From the NCBI RefSeq assembly GCF_009494395.1, contig NZ_VZCB01000079.1, forward strand, positions 1-64,000: a stretch of DNA of 64,000 bases. Direction: 5' to 3'. This DNA is from Segatella copri (lineage in GTDB: Bacteria > Bacteroidota > Bacteroidia > Bacteroidales > Bacteroidaceae). A program made the position numbers and the translations under genes. The notes beneath the pieces are model-generated. The model was not told the origin of the DNA and did no database searches. It saw nothing but the letters and a program-made list of their open reading frames with translations. This document shows positions 35,141 to 43,573 of the stretch, in pieces; the stretch's first letter is position 1, and each line of letters starts with the position of its first letter.

Positions 35141-35718
35141 GGTTTACCTCCTTTCTCCTCCTGCTCCTCAGCATGGGCGTCGATGCTCTTATCCTGTTGA
35201 GTCATAGCGTTGGCATACGACTCCGTGATACGCTGAGGACTGATTTTACGTATCTTTTCCTTCTGCTCATTGGTCAGCAGAGCATAGTTTCTATGATATT
35301 TCTTCTGAGCTGCTTCATTACGCAGCTGGTCATAAGCCTCCATCAGCTGGTTTTGCATCTGAAAATAGAGATTGTAATCTGCATCACGGTCGCTCTCGAT
35401 AGAGATGAGATGCTTCTTCCCCAGGCGATGCACAAAGCGGACGGTTTCTTCCTTGAGCAGAGCCACCTTCATCGGCTTGTCGTTTACCAGCAAGGTATCG
35501 CCCGCAGTCAGATGAATGGCCATCAGGTTATTCTTGTCAACCACCGACTCCTGCCGTTCCTTTTTCTGAGGTTCCGGTGAAGGAAGTTGGCGCAATAATC
35601 CCTTATCCACATCCATCGATGTGGTGACAAGGAAGAATATCAGCAGCATAAACGAAATGTCGGCTGTGGAAGTGGTATTCAACCCCGGGGTTTCATGACT
35701 TTTCCTTCTTATCAGCAT
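35137..35718 (-). CDS. ExbD/TolR-family protein (first copy)
   Basis: A 193-residue ExbD-like protein: membrane helix STADISFMLLIFFLVTTSM with the functional aspartate, then a periplasmic domain with an insertion rich in charged residues. Two different ExbD proteins in tandem are usual in Bacteroidales Ton motors. Confidence 0.9.
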   Translation of the reverse strand: MLIRRKSHETPGLNTTSTADISFMLLIFFLVTTSMDVDKGLLRQLPSPEPQKKERQESVVDKNNLMAIHLTAGDTLLVNDKPMKVALLKEETVRFVHRLGKKHLISIESDRDADYNLYFQMQNQLMEAYDQLRNEAAQKKYHRNYALLTNEQKEKIRKISPQRITESYANAMTQQDKSIDAHAEEQEEKGGKP

Positions 35719-35766
35719 TTTGCTTTTGTCTTATAGAACCTAAAATCTTTATCAATTATCAGTCAA

Positions 35767-36267
35767 TTACTTCTTCTTTCTGATATATCGGGTTCCGCCA
35801 AAGCAGACGGCACCGATGCCTGCCAGCAGCATCAGAAGCGATGTGACGACAAACATGTCAGAGAGTTTGAGCCAAATCCAGTCGGCATAGTTTTCACCAT
35901 TGATGAGCATCGGGTCGGAACCTCCCAACAGGAAGGTAACAACCAGGATTGCCAGCAGGGAAAGCCATGTGATGCGGAAGATGCGGCGCACGGGCACTCC
36001 ATTCACCACTGCCTCCGATTTCGTTGTGCGATAACCCTTAATCATCGAATAGACTGCCAAGCCCACTCCTCCAAGCAGAAATAGCCACATCAGGACGATG
36101 AGCACATCCGTAAACAGAGGCGCATTGAAGTCTGGGTTCTCTACGAAAGGCATATCATAGCCCACCAGAAAGAACAATCCGAATACTAGCACCGCCAAGC
36201 CTATCAAAAGATAGAAAATGCGCTGAGAGATATTCTCCGATGACTTGTTACTTTGAACTTTGAACAT
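35767..36267 (-). CDS. Small membrane protein of the Ton-motor cluster
   Basis: A 166-residue protein with about four hydrophobic segments (IFYLLIGLAVLVFGLFFLVGY; TDVLIVLMWLFLLGGVGLAVYSMI; ITWLSLLAILVVTFLLGG; MFVVTSLLMLLAGIGAVCFGG). It sits between exbB (13 bp) and the ExbD genes. Proteins of this kind occupy the same place in related genomes; the role is unknown. Confidence 0.8.
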   Translation of the reverse strand: MFKVQSNKSSENISQRIFYLLIGLAVLVFGLFFLVGYDMPFVENPDFNAPLFTDVLIVLMWLFLLGGVGLAVYSMIKGYRTTKSEAVVNGVPVRRIFRITWLSLLAILVVTFLLGGSDPMLINGENYADWIWLKLSDMFVVTSLLMLLAGIGAVCFGGTRYIRKKK

Positions 36268-36279
36268 TTCTCTATTCGT

Positions 36280-36993
36280 TTATTTATTCTTGGCAATAAT
36301 ATCCATTAAAGTTACAGCCGATTCCTCCATCTGGCTAGTAAGATGCTCCACCTTCGAAAGGATGTAGTTATAGAAGACCATGAGAATCAAGGCTACGATG
36401 ATACCGAAGATAGTAGTAATCAGCGCTACCTTCATACCCGATGCCACGATGGTAGGGCTGATGTCTCCCGCCTGCTGAATCTGATCGAACGCCATCACCA
36501 TACCAATCACCGTTCCCAGGAATCCAAGAGATGGAGCCATGGCAATGAAGAGCTTGATCCAGGAGCATCCCTTCTCGAGATTAGCCGCCTGCACCGTGCC
36601 ATAACCGCTCACGGAGCGCTCAATATCATCCAGCTTCTCATCAATATGCATCAATCCCTGAAAGCAGATAGAAGCCACAGGTCCACGGGTATTGCGACAG
36701 AGGTCCTTAGCCCCTTCCACATCTCCCGCAGTCACCTTCTGGTCAATGTCCTGCATCAACTTCTTGGCATTGATTTCAGAAAGACTGAGATAGATGATTC
36801 GCTCGATACAGAAAGCCAATCCCACGATGAGTGCGATGGCAACGAGCGACATAAAGCCAGCGTTACCCTCAATGAATTTCGTTTTAAGAGCTTGATGAAA
36901 TCCCATGTTCTCCTCCTGTGCCATCATAGGCAGAGAACACATTGCTGTGAAAACTAATATTGCGAAACGCGCAATAGATGTATTTTTCTTCAT
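36280..36993 (-). CDS. ExbB/MotA/TolQ-family proton channel protein
   Basis: A 237-residue protein: a leading signal-like segment (FAILVFTAMCSLPMMAQ), then three membrane helices (FMSLVAIALIVGLAFCIERIIYL; WIKLFIAMAPSLGFLGTVIGMVMAF; MKVALITTIFGIIVALILMVFYNYIL). APSLGFLGTVIGM is the MotA/TolQ/ExbB signature. I start at MKKNTS (36993); an ATG two codons upstream is an alternative. The 32 bp separating it from the tRNA fragment mean its promoter is close to, or within, the phage junction. Confidence 0.92.
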   Translation of the reverse strand: MKKNTSIARFAILVFTAMCSLPMMAQEENMGFHQALKTKFIEGNAGFMSLVAIALIVGLAFCIERIIYLSLSEINAKKLMQDIDQKVTAGDVEGAKDLCRNTRGPVASICFQGLMHIDEKLDDIERSVSGYGTVQAANLEKGCSWIKLFIAMAPSLGFLGTVIGMVMAFDQIQQAGDISPTIVASGMKVALITTIFGIIVALILMVFYNYILSKVEHLTSQMEESAVTLMDIIAKNK

Positions 36994-37024
36994 AATCATA
37001 TATACCTTATTATATATATAAAAG

Positions 37025-37085
37025 CGGAAAGAGGGGGATTCGAACCCCCGATTCCCTTTAGGGGAATACACGCTTTCCAGGCGTG
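37025..37085 (-). tRNA. tRNA-Ser(GGA) 3' fragment; prophage attachment site
   Basis: On the minus strand this reads an anticodon stem-loop (CACGC-CTGGAAA-GCGTG, anticodon GGA at plus 37076-37078), a serine-type long variable arm, a T arm (GGGGG-TTCGAAT-CCCCC) and the 3' acceptor strand TCTTTCC plus discriminator G. The matching 5' acceptor GGAAAGA and D arm are absent upstream, where phage-type sequence begins. So this is the displaced 3' part of a tRNA gene left at one end of an integrated element. The complete tRNA should be at the other end, beyond the window. Confidence 0.85.
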
Positions 37086-37120
37086 AACCCTCAATCCGTA
37101 ATCGTTTATTTTTCAACACT

Positions 37121-37447
37121 TTACAAAACAGCCCTTCCAGAACTGCACGCATTTTGCACGCAAGCCCCGTTTTTAACACTCGCAGATACGCAATCACGCT
37201 CCAGGAAAGCACCCTCACCAAGGAGGAGCCAGCGAGCGGAAACGCCATAATCACGAACCAGATAGGTGAGCCAGGACAGCTGGAACAAATCACGAGACGG
37301 ATCCTTCTCGCAGCTGTTCATGTTCCACCGATTAATACCATAGCGGTCGGTGAAGGTTTTCTTTCCACGAATCACACGCTGCTCCTTCAGCAGACGAAGA
37401 GCCAGGAAGAACCGACAGGCGACCTTGACAGATTCAACACTTTGCAT
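37121..37447 (-). CDS. Small phage protein, possible DNA-binding
   Basis: A 108-residue protein with a helical region (FFLALRLLKEQRVIRGKKTFTDRYGINRWNMNSCEKDPSRDLFQLSWLTYLVRDYGVSARWLLLGEG, in pieces) that resembles small XRE-like proteins of Bacteroidetes mobile elements, which end YGVSxxWLLTG. The helix-turn-helix assignment is inference. It is the gene nearest the attachment site and belongs to the leftward lysogeny block. Confidence 0.6.
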   Translation of the reverse strand: MQSVESVKVACRFFLALRLLKEQRVIRGKKTFTDRYGINRWNMNSCEKDPSRDLFQLSWLTYLVRDYGVSARWLLLGEGAFLERDCVSASVKNGACVQNACSSGRAVL

Positions 37448-37462
37448 AACCCAAACATTTAA

Positions 37463-37783
37463 TCATTCAAAAACATCACCCTCATCTTCATCGTCGCCAT
37501 AGACATCACCAGCATAGATAGCCTTTTCTACTTTATCCCAAACCTCCTTCTTTTCGGGAAGTTCAGAACGAAGGACAGACAACGCATTATAGCGAGGGCT
37601 TACCAACGACGGATCACCATCCTGCCCTGTCGCAATAAGCGCAAGGCTATCAAGCTCCGCATCCTTATATTCACGAGCCATCTGCTTTTCAATCCACTTC
37701 TGGCGAATAGCCTCCTCGGAGTTCCTGGAGGTGCAAGACCAAAGCGAGGAAAAGACAAACAGCACAAATAAGACCTTTTTCAT
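37463..37783 (-). CDS. Small phage lipoprotein
   Basis: A 106-residue protein with a lipoprotein signal (MKKVLFVLFVFSSLWSCTS, lipid cysteine C17) and a strongly acidic C-terminus (DVYGDDEDEGDVFE). It overlaps the upstream gene by 4 bp (ATGA). A surface lipoprotein in a lysogeny block could alter the host envelope or superinfection, but no function is shown. Confidence 0.7.
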   Translation of the reverse strand: MKKVLFVLFVFSSLWSCTSRNSEEAIRQKWIEKQMAREYKDAELDSLALIATGQDGDPSLVSPRYNALSVLRSELPEKKEVWDKVEKAIYAGDVYGDDEDEGDVFE

Positions 37784-38205
37784 AATTTACCTTTTTTATT
37801 TAGCAGCTCAGCCTTTGCCAGCCTGTTCTCCAGGCGAACGAAAGGAGAGTCATAGCAACACCCATCAAACCGATGAGAAAGCCCCAACTTTACAACACGA
37901 ACCTCATCATCATAGCGTTTCAATTTCCGATAAAGGACTGCAAGACGCTCTATAGAATAGAGGTAGGAATTTATACGGAGCAAAGGAGAAGCCTCCCCAT
38001 AGGCAACGCATTGTTCATAAGCAGACACAGCAGCAGGAAAGTCCTTCATTTTTTCAAACGAAATACCTTTGTTTTGAAAACCCATCGCAACCGAGAACGC
38101 CTCATCAAATTTGCGATTTTCCTCACGAAGGCGAGCCAAACCTTCCTGCGCTTCCTTTATCATTTGGTCATAAAGAGCCATTTCTGCATCAAACAGCATA
38201 AGCAA
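37780..38205 (-). CDS. TPR-like phage protein
   Basis: A 141-residue helical protein. Residues 43-115 look like two TPR units (GFQNKGISFEKMKDFPAAVSAYEQCVAYGE; INSYLYSIERLAVLYRKLKRYDDEVRVVKLGL). It is translationally coupled to the lipoprotein gene and starts one base after the repressor stop codon. Function unknown. Confidence 0.65.
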   Translation of the reverse strand: MLMLFDAEMALYDQMIKEAQEGLARLREENRKFDEAFSVAMGFQNKGISFEKMKDFPAAVSAYEQCVAYGEASPLLRINSYLYSIERLAVLYRKLKRYDDEVRVVKLGLSHRFDGCCYDSPFVRLENRLAKAELLNKKGKL

Positions 38206-38206
38206 C

Positions 38207-38590
38207 TCATTTATTAGACAACACCTTCACAAGAGATAGAAGCTCGTCCACTTGCGCCTGTGCCTTTTCCGTTAAACGACGCTGAGCCGCAAGTTCGTCG
38301 AAGGCACGAAGAAGAGCATCTGAATTATTCACATTGTTCCCGACACCAGCAACAGCAGTTCCACCTCCTGCATTGGCGTCATTAGAGCCAGGAATGGATG
38401 AGCCACCATAGAAGAGAGACACATCGCAGCCTATGGCACGAGCGACGTCTTCAAGCAATCCACTCTTAACGTCAGCAGCCTTCAATTGAGAATGAAGACG
38501 CTGATCATTGTCATACCCTAATTTTGTAGCAAGCTCGGCAAGATTAACCCCCAAGCTGCGAAGTTTTTCTTTTACTGACTTTCCGTCCAT
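38207..38590 (-). CDS. Phage repressor-like HTH protein
   Basis: A 127-residue protein starting MDGKSVKEKLRSLGVNLAELATKLGY, an XRE-type N-terminal helix-turn-helix (continuing DVARAIGCDVSLFYG), then a Gly/Asn/Ala-rich linker and a helical tail (LAAQRRLTEKAQAQVDELLSLVKVL) that may dimerise. An upstream in-frame ATG (38611) would add seven residues. It faces the rightward early genes across a 168-bp region with a palindrome, the arrangement of a CI/Cro-type switch. Confidence 0.75.
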   Translation of the reverse strand: MDGKSVKEKLRSLGVNLAELATKLGYDNDQRLHSQLKAADVKSGLLEDVARAIGCDVSLFYGGSSIPGSNDANAGGGTAVAGVGNNVNNSDALLRAFDELAAQRRLTEKAQAQVDELLSLVKVLSNK

Positions 38591-38645
38591 AACCAACACT
38601 TTTGTTTGCATTAAGTTTTATTAACAAAGAAAACCAACATTTTTC

Positions 38646-38703
38646 TTGGTAATACCAATAGAATTGTTTATCTTTGCACCCGAAAAACGTTAGCAATAAC
38701 GTT
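38646..38703 (+). promoter_or_regulatory. Early rightward promoter with operator-like palindromes
   Basis: TTGG (38646-38649) and TATCTTTG (38669-38676), 19 bp apart, fit the -33/-7 pattern. The -33 region is inside a perfect palindrome TTGGT-AAT-ACCAA (38646-38658). Downstream are two copies of the self-complementary hexamer AACGTT (38686-38691 and 38698-38703), 12 bp apart. Both are good operator candidates for the divergent repressor. Confidence 0.65.
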
Positions 38704-38758
38704 ACAACGCACAAAAGTAAACAAAAAAGTTGAAATAACAAAATAAAAAGGAGAAAAA

Positions 38759-38992
38759 ATGACAGAGATTGATTTGATGACTCCAATGGAGAGGAAGAGA
38801 AAGGAGCGCAACGAGGCAATCATCGCAGAGTTCAAGGAGCTCGCACCAAAGCTCACAGCGCAGGGAATGAAGCCATACCGCATACTGCGAGCATTGGCTG
38901 AGAAGCACGGAATCACCACCAGCGGTGTCCGTTTCATTCTGGTCGAGGCAGGCGTTTACGAGACTGCCGAGAAAGTAAGTAAATCACATTAA
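38759..38992 (+). CDS. Small early phage protein, possibly Cro-like
   Basis: A 77-residue basic helical protein (KPYRILRALAEKHGITTSGVRFILVEAGVY), compatible with a helix-turn-helix; it is the first rightward gene, in the position of Cro. Assignment by position only. Ribosome-binding site AAAAGGAG precedes it. Confidence 0.6.
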   Translation: MTEIDLMTPMERKRKERNEAIIAEFKELAPKLTAQGMKPYRILRALAEKHGITTSGVRFILVEAGVYETAEKVSKSH

Positions 38993-39015
38993 CAAAAAAA
39001 GACAGGAGGCAAGAC

Positions 39016-39222
39016 ATGAAAAAGATTGAAAGAGGAATCATGTGGGCAGCAGCGATATCAGCCCTGGTTCTAGGAATCACGCAGACAGCGACCGCCATCA
39101 TCCGAGGCGAATGGTTCATGGCTTTTGTTTTTGCGGTGTTCATCGCAATAAGCAAAGGGATGATGGAAGCCCTGGACGCTAAGAAGAGAAAGGAGGTATC
39201 CGATGACGGAGACGCAGCCTAA
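39016..39222 (+). CDS. Small membrane protein
   Basis: A 68-residue protein with two membrane helices (IMWAAAISALVLGITQTATAII; WFMAFVFAVFIAISKGMM) and a charged tail. GGAGG lies upstream. It overlaps the next gene by 20 bp. Function unknown. Confidence 0.65.
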   Translation: MKKIERGIMWAAAISALVLGITQTATAIIRGEWFMAFVFAVFIAISKGMMEALDAKKRKEVSDDGDAA

Positions 39223-39400
39223 CATCAACCCAGCAGGACGGTACACCATCGCCAAGACCTGCGAGATTCTGCAAATCAACCGCACCACCCTGCACCGCCA
39301 CACCAAGAAGGGTCACATCAAGGTTTACTACCGCAAGAGTACGAACCGACCATTCTACAAGGGGCTGGACATTTTGAAATTTTGGCAGATTGCCATATAA
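39203..39400 (+). CDS. MerR/excisionase-like HTH protein
   Basis: A 65-residue protein: RYTIAKTCEILQINRTTLHRHTKKGHIKVYYRKSTNRPFYKGLDILKFW is a winged-helix DNA-binding domain of the helix_turn_helix_17/excisionase type. In phages such proteins act as excisionases or small regulators; with no integrase nearby, its role is open. Start overlaps the membrane protein gene. Confidence 0.75.
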   Translation: MTETQPNINPAGRYTIAKTCEILQINRTTLHRHTKKGHIKVYYRKSTNRPFYKGLDILKFWQIAI

Positions 39401-39430
39401 CATAAGTTTAACGTTTAGATTGAAGAAATT

Positions 39431-39820
39431 ATGGGATTATTTAGTAACAACGAGACAGAAGAGAAGAACGAGTTCGGATTCATCGGAGCTTCAGAGTGGA
39501 TAAACGAACAGGCTAAGACAGCAAAAGCCTTCAACGAGGAGGACGACAAGATGGCTGGGCAGGACAAGTCAAAGCAGGCTCGCCTCTTCATAGCCATCGA
39601 AGACGACGGCAAGACAGACAGCGTAGCGATGGCTATCAAGACGAACGACCCGAGACTTTTAACCAGAGCACTCTATAAGATAGGACAGAAGGACGAGACA
39701 TTCGCCAAGTTCCTCAAGCTGGCAGCAGCAAAGCTCGGTTTCATGGAGAAATTGGAGCATGACAATGAGATGACAGCAGGCTCGAAAGAATTAATGAAAC
39801 ACTTGATAGAAATCATTTAA
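39431..39820 (+). CDS. Uncharacterised phage protein upstream of SbcC-like gene
   Basis: A 129-residue charged protein, not recognised. The region KTNDPRLLTRALYKIGQKDETFAKFLKLAAAKL is helical. It lies 9 bp before the ATPase gene and may work with it. Confidence 0.6.
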   Translation: MGLFSNNETEEKNEFGFIGASEWINEQAKTAKAFNEEDDKMAGQDKSKQARLFIAIEDDGKTDSVAMAIKTNDPRLLTRALYKIGQKDETFAKFLKLAAAKLGFMEKLEHDNEMTAGSKELMKHLIEII

Positions 39821-39829
39821 TACAGCAAC

Positions 39830-41809
39830 ATGAGAATAGAATTCAAAACCATCACCATTAAGAACTTCAAGGGAGTTCTTGGCGAGAGAACAATCAACTT
39901 CAACCCAACGCTCACCCAGATCATGGGAGCGAACCACGCAGGCAAGACAACCATCGTGGATGCAGTACGCTGGGTATTGTTCGACAAGAACAGCGAAGGA
40001 ATGCAGGTCTTCGGCATTGACCCGAAAGACGAGAACGGACAGGTTATCCACCACCTCGACAATACCGTAGTGCTGGAATTGACAGCAGACGGAAAAGACT
40101 ACAAGCTCGAAAAGGTAAGAACAGAGACCTGGACGAAGCCACGCAAGCAGGAGGAGGCAGTGATGAAGGGACACACCACCAAGTTCTTTGTCAACGAAGA
40201 CAAGTACACCGCAAAGGACTATGCGGCATTCATTGACAGCCTCTGCAAGGAGGAGCTTTTCAAGATGCTGACAATGCCTTCATACTTCCCGAACCTTCCA
40301 GCAGAGAGCCAGCGCAAGCTGCTGATTAAGATGGTCGGCAACACCAGCGACGAAGATATCGCAGGCGACAACGAGGACTTCAAGGCATTACTTACGACCC
40401 TGGCAGGAACGGACATTCAGAAGTATCGAGAGCAGCTCCGATACAAGATTTCCGAGCTGAAGAAGGAAATCGAGCAAATACCAAGCCGCATCAACGAGAA
40501 CACAGAGGAGCTGAAGAAGCTGGAGAAAGACAAGCCGAACTTCGAGCTGACAAGAAAGAGAGTCAAGGAAATCGAGAAAGGCATCGAGAACATCGACAAG
40601 GAGCTCACTGACTTAAGCCGCACCGTAGATTCCGACTTCAACGAGCGCACAAAGGAGCGCACCGAGATAAACAAGCTCAAGCAGCGCATGCAGGATATCA
40701 TACAGAGCTACCAGGATAAGAACACGGCAGAAGAGCGCAAGCACAAGAAAGCCATCGACGATGCAAAATACGAGCTCGAGGTGACAGACAGATCCATCCG
40801 CAACGCCAAGGCTGCGGTCGAGGATGCGGAAGCGCAGCTCAACAAGATAGCCATCGCAAGCGAAGACTTCAAGAGCCGCTGGAATAAGCTCGACCAAACC
40901 ACATTTGCATGGGACGACAACCAGGAGGTCTGCCCTACCTGCCACCAACGCCTCCAACAGGAAGACATCGACCGCATGAAGGCAGAGATGGAGGGTAACT
41001 TCAACGACAACAAGAGCAAGCAGTTCGATGCAATGTACGAAGAGGCAGCCCGAATTAAAAAGCGCAAAGCTGACGCAGAGGCAACCATCAAGACCGCCAA
41101 GGACAACCAGGTAAAGCTGAATCAGCAGCGCACGGAGCAGGAAGAAGCCCTGAAGAAGGCGCAGGAAGCTCAGCCGAACCTCGTCTATCACACGGACGAT
41201 GAGGAATACCAGCAGCTGCAGATGGACGTGAACACAAGAACAGCAGCCCTTGAAGCAAGAACCGCTGAAGAGACAAGCGATACCAGAGTGCAGCAGGAAG
41301 CCAACCTCAAACAACGCAAGGCTGAGCAGAACCGACTCCGAGACGAGCTCCGAGATGAGCTGGCGAAGGAACAGCGCATCACCGACAAGCAGAACCGCAT
41401 CAAGGAGCTGGAGGACAGACAGAAGAACTTGAACCAGCAGCTAACAGACCTGGAGAAGCAGGACTACACAGCCGAGCAGTTCACCATCGCCAAGATTACA
41501 GACCTGCAGACAAAGGTCAACAAGCTCTTCACGAACGTTCAATTCCAGATGTTCGAGCCATTCATTACAACGGAGGGAATCAAGACGACATGCGAATGCA
41601 CCATGCACGGCACGCCTTACAGAGACCTCTCGACCAGCGAGAAGATAAATGCAGGAATCGACATCATCAACGCAGCCTGCCGATTCAACGACATCTACGC
41701 ACCTTTGCTCATTGACAACGCAGAGAGCATCACGGACATCTTGCCGACAAGAAGCCAGAAGATTATCCTCATCGTTTCACGAGACAAGGAGCTAACGATA
41801 ATTCAGTAA
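39830..41809 (+). CDS. Rad50/SbcC-like ATPase
   Basis: A 659-residue SMC-type ATPase. Walker A is GANHAGKT (33-40); long coiled coils surround a zinc hook CPTC (C368, C371); the C-terminus has the signature-like DLSTSEKINAGIDIINAA and a Walker B-like APLLIDNAESI. It is shorter than bacterial SbcC (about 1000) and resembles phage versions that process DNA ends for recombination. RecT follows 20 bp downstream, and the metallo-hydrolase after it may be the nuclease partner. Confidence 0.9.
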   Translation: MRIEFKTITIKNFKGVLGERTINFNPTLTQIMGANHAGKTTIVDAVRWVLFDKNSEGMQVFGIDPKDENGQVIHHLDNTVVLELTADGKDYKLEKVRTETWTKPRKQEEAVMKGHTTKFFVNEDKYTAKDYAAFIDSLCKEELFKMLTMPSYFPNLPAESQRKLLIKMVGNTSDEDIAGDNEDFKALLTTLAGTDIQKYREQLRYKISELKKEIEQIPSRINENTEELKKLEKDKPNFELTRKRVKEIEKGIENIDKELTDLSRTVDSDFNERTKERTEINKLKQRMQDIIQSYQDKNTAEERKHKKAIDDAKYELEVTDRSIRNAKAAVEDAEAQLNKIAIASEDFKSRWNKLDQTTFAWDDNQEVCPTCHQRLQQEDIDRMKAEMEGNFNDNKSKQFDAMYEEAARIKKRKADAEATIKTAKDNQVKLNQQRTEQEEALKKAQEAQPNLVYHTDDEEYQQLQMDVNTRTAALEARTAEETSDTRVQQEANLKQRKAEQNRLRDELRDELAKEQRITDKQNRIKELEDRQKNLNQQLTDLEKQDYTAEQFTIAKITDLQTKVNKLFTNVQFQMFEPFITTEGIKTTCECTMHGTPYRDLSTSEKINAGIDIINAACRFNDIYAPLLIDNAESITDILPTRSQKIILIVSRDKELTIIQ

Positions 41810-41829
41810 CAATTTTAAAAAAAGTGATT

Positions 41830-42804
41830 ATGACACAAACACCTCAACAGGGAGGACAGCAGCCGCAGACGCAGCTCACCTCACAGAACGCAACCGCTTT
41901 AAAGCGCATGCAGGAAGAGACAACGCAACAGATTATGGAAAGAGTAACAGGCTGGCAAGAGACAGGCGAGGTCGTCCTGCCAAAGGGCTACCACGTAGGC
42001 AACGCCATCAAACTAGCCTGGCTTTACCTTCAGACGGTAGAGAACCTGCAACACCAGAAGGCAATCGACTACTGCACAAAGGACAGCATTTGCAACGCCC
42101 TCTTGAACATGGTCATCAACGGAGAATACCCACAGAAGCATTGCTACTTCATCATGTACGGCAACCGCCTCGAATGGCAGGAGCGATACCTGGGTAAGCT
42201 CATGCGAGCAAAGCGAGACACAGAAATCGGGAAGGTCAACGCCCAGGTCATCTACGAAGGAGACGAGTTCGTCTACACCATCGACGAGAACGGAGAGAAG
42301 CAGCTGGTCAAGCATGTGCCGAACCTTGCCAACATCGACAACACCAAGATTCTCGCAGCCTACGCAGTGGTCATCAACAAGGACGGCACACGCCACATCG
42401 AGGTGATGACAAGAACGCAGATTCAGAAGGCATGGGAACAGGGAGCCATGAAGGGCAAGAGCGGAGCACATACCAACTTCACCGACCAGATGTGCATGAA
42501 GACCGTCATCCAGCGAGCCTGCAAGATTGCCCTCGACAGCACCGCTGACCCAGGCGATGACGACGACCAAAACCACTACGACGAAGCGACAGCAGAGCGA
42601 GAGGCTGCACAAGGCAGACAGGCTATCGATGCAGAAGCGGTGGAGGTCAAGGACGAACAGGTAGCCGCACCAGCTCCGAAGGGACTCGAAGCTAACGCAA
42701 GCTACATCGACATGAGCAATACACAGCAGCCAGCAGCAGAACCTGCTCCTGCTGCCAACGCAAACGCAGGGACAGGAGCCAGCAGAGCCTGCCCATTGCC
42801 ATAA
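41830..42804 (+). CDS. RecT-family single-strand annealing protein
   Basis: A 324-residue recombinase. AIKLAWLYLQ, CTKDSICNALLNMVINGEYPQKHCYFIMYGNRLEWQERYLGKLM (in pieces), YAVVINKDGTRHIEVMTRTQIQKAWEQG and MCMKTVIQRACKIALDST are the conserved RecT core. The Gln/Ala-rich ends are low complexity. It anneals single strands during phage recombination. I use ATG at 41830; a half-site AAGTGATTA of the late operator ends in this ATG. Confidence 0.92.
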   Translation: MTQTPQQGGQQPQTQLTSQNATALKRMQEETTQQIMERVTGWQETGEVVLPKGYHVGNAIKLAWLYLQTVENLQHQKAIDYCTKDSICNALLNMVINGEYPQKHCYFIMYGNRLEWQERYLGKLMRAKRDTEIGKVNAQVIYEGDEFVYTIDENGEKQLVKHVPNLANIDNTKILAAYAVVINKDGTRHIEVMTRTQIQKAWEQGAMKGKSGAHTNFTDQMCMKTVIQRACKIALDSTADPGDDDDQNHYDEATAEREAAQGRQAIDAEAVEVKDEQVAAPAPKGLEANASYIDMSNTQQPAAEPAPAANANAGTGASRACPLP

Positions 42805-42822
42805 ACATAGGAGGGAAGAGCG

Positions 42823-43563
42823 ATGAAGATGACAATCCTCGGAAGCAGCAGCAAGGGAAACTGCTACGTCTTGCAGAACGACAGCGAAGCCCTGATCATC
42901 GAGGCAGGCATGAGCCTCGCAGAGGTCAAGAAGGCACTCGGATGGGACATCGCAAAGGTGAAAGTTTGCATAATCTCACACCAGCACAACGACCACGCAG
43001 GACACGCAGCCGAATACGAGAAGGCAGGAATACCGCTGCTGGCTCTCCCCTCCGTTATTGAAGCCAAGAACCTGGAAGCAACCACAACCACCGCCATCAA
43101 GGATGGGTGCGGTTACATTTACGGAGGCTTTAGAATTTTGCCATTCAAGGTGAAGCACGACGTACCATGCGTAGGATACCTCATCGAGCACCAGGAGACA
43201 GGACGCATCCTGTTCTTCACGGACACCTACGCAATGCCTTACGATTTCCCGAACATCACCCACTTCATGGCAGAAGCTAACTACAGCGACGAGATTCTCG
43301 ACCACAACGTCCTCGAAGGCTACATACCAGCAGCACTCCGAAGAAGAGTTATCACCAGCCACATGAGCATCGACAACACCATAGGAATCTTGAAGCGACA
43401 CGACCTCACCAAAACGAAGGACATCCTCCTAATCCACCTTTCAGATGGAAACAGCAACGAGAAGGAGTTCATCACCAAGGTGCGGAGAGCGACAGGTAAG
43501 ACAACGAGAGCTGCCAGCCCAGGAATGGAGCTGGACTTCGATAAAGGATTTATTGACATTTAA
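42823..43563 (+). CDS. Metallo-beta-lactamase-fold hydrolase
   Basis: A 246-residue MBL-fold protein. MTILGSSSKGNCYVLQNDSEALIIEAGMS opens the fold, and HQHNDHAGH (H53, H55, D57, H58) is the metal site; FTDTYAMPY and SHMSIDNT supply later ligands. It resembles the YycJ/WalJ group, which includes DNA exonucleases. Between RecT and the Rad50-like gene it could be the 5'-3' exonuclease that makes RecT substrate, but this is inference. Confidence 0.85.
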   Translation: MKMTILGSSSKGNCYVLQNDSEALIIEAGMSLAEVKKALGWDIAKVKVCIISHQHNDHAGHAAEYEKAGIPLLALPSVIEAKNLEATTTTAIKDGCGYIYGGFRILPFKVKHDVPCVGYLIEHQETGRILFFTDTYAMPYDFPNITHFMAEANYSDEILDHNVLEGYIPAALRRRVITSHMSIDNTIGILKRHDLTKTKDILLIHLSDGNSNEKEFITKVRRATGKTTRAASPGMELDFDKGFIDI

Positions 43564-43573
43564 ATTTTACAAC

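Noticed and set aside
37000..37293. Upstream extension of the ExbB-like protein
   Set aside because: It would read through the tRNA fragment; the signal-like start MKKNTS lies after it.
40613..41314. Antisense frame within the Rad50-like gene
   Set aside because: A Leu/Val/Cys-rich frame produced by the complement of coiled-coil codons; no start context or homology signal.
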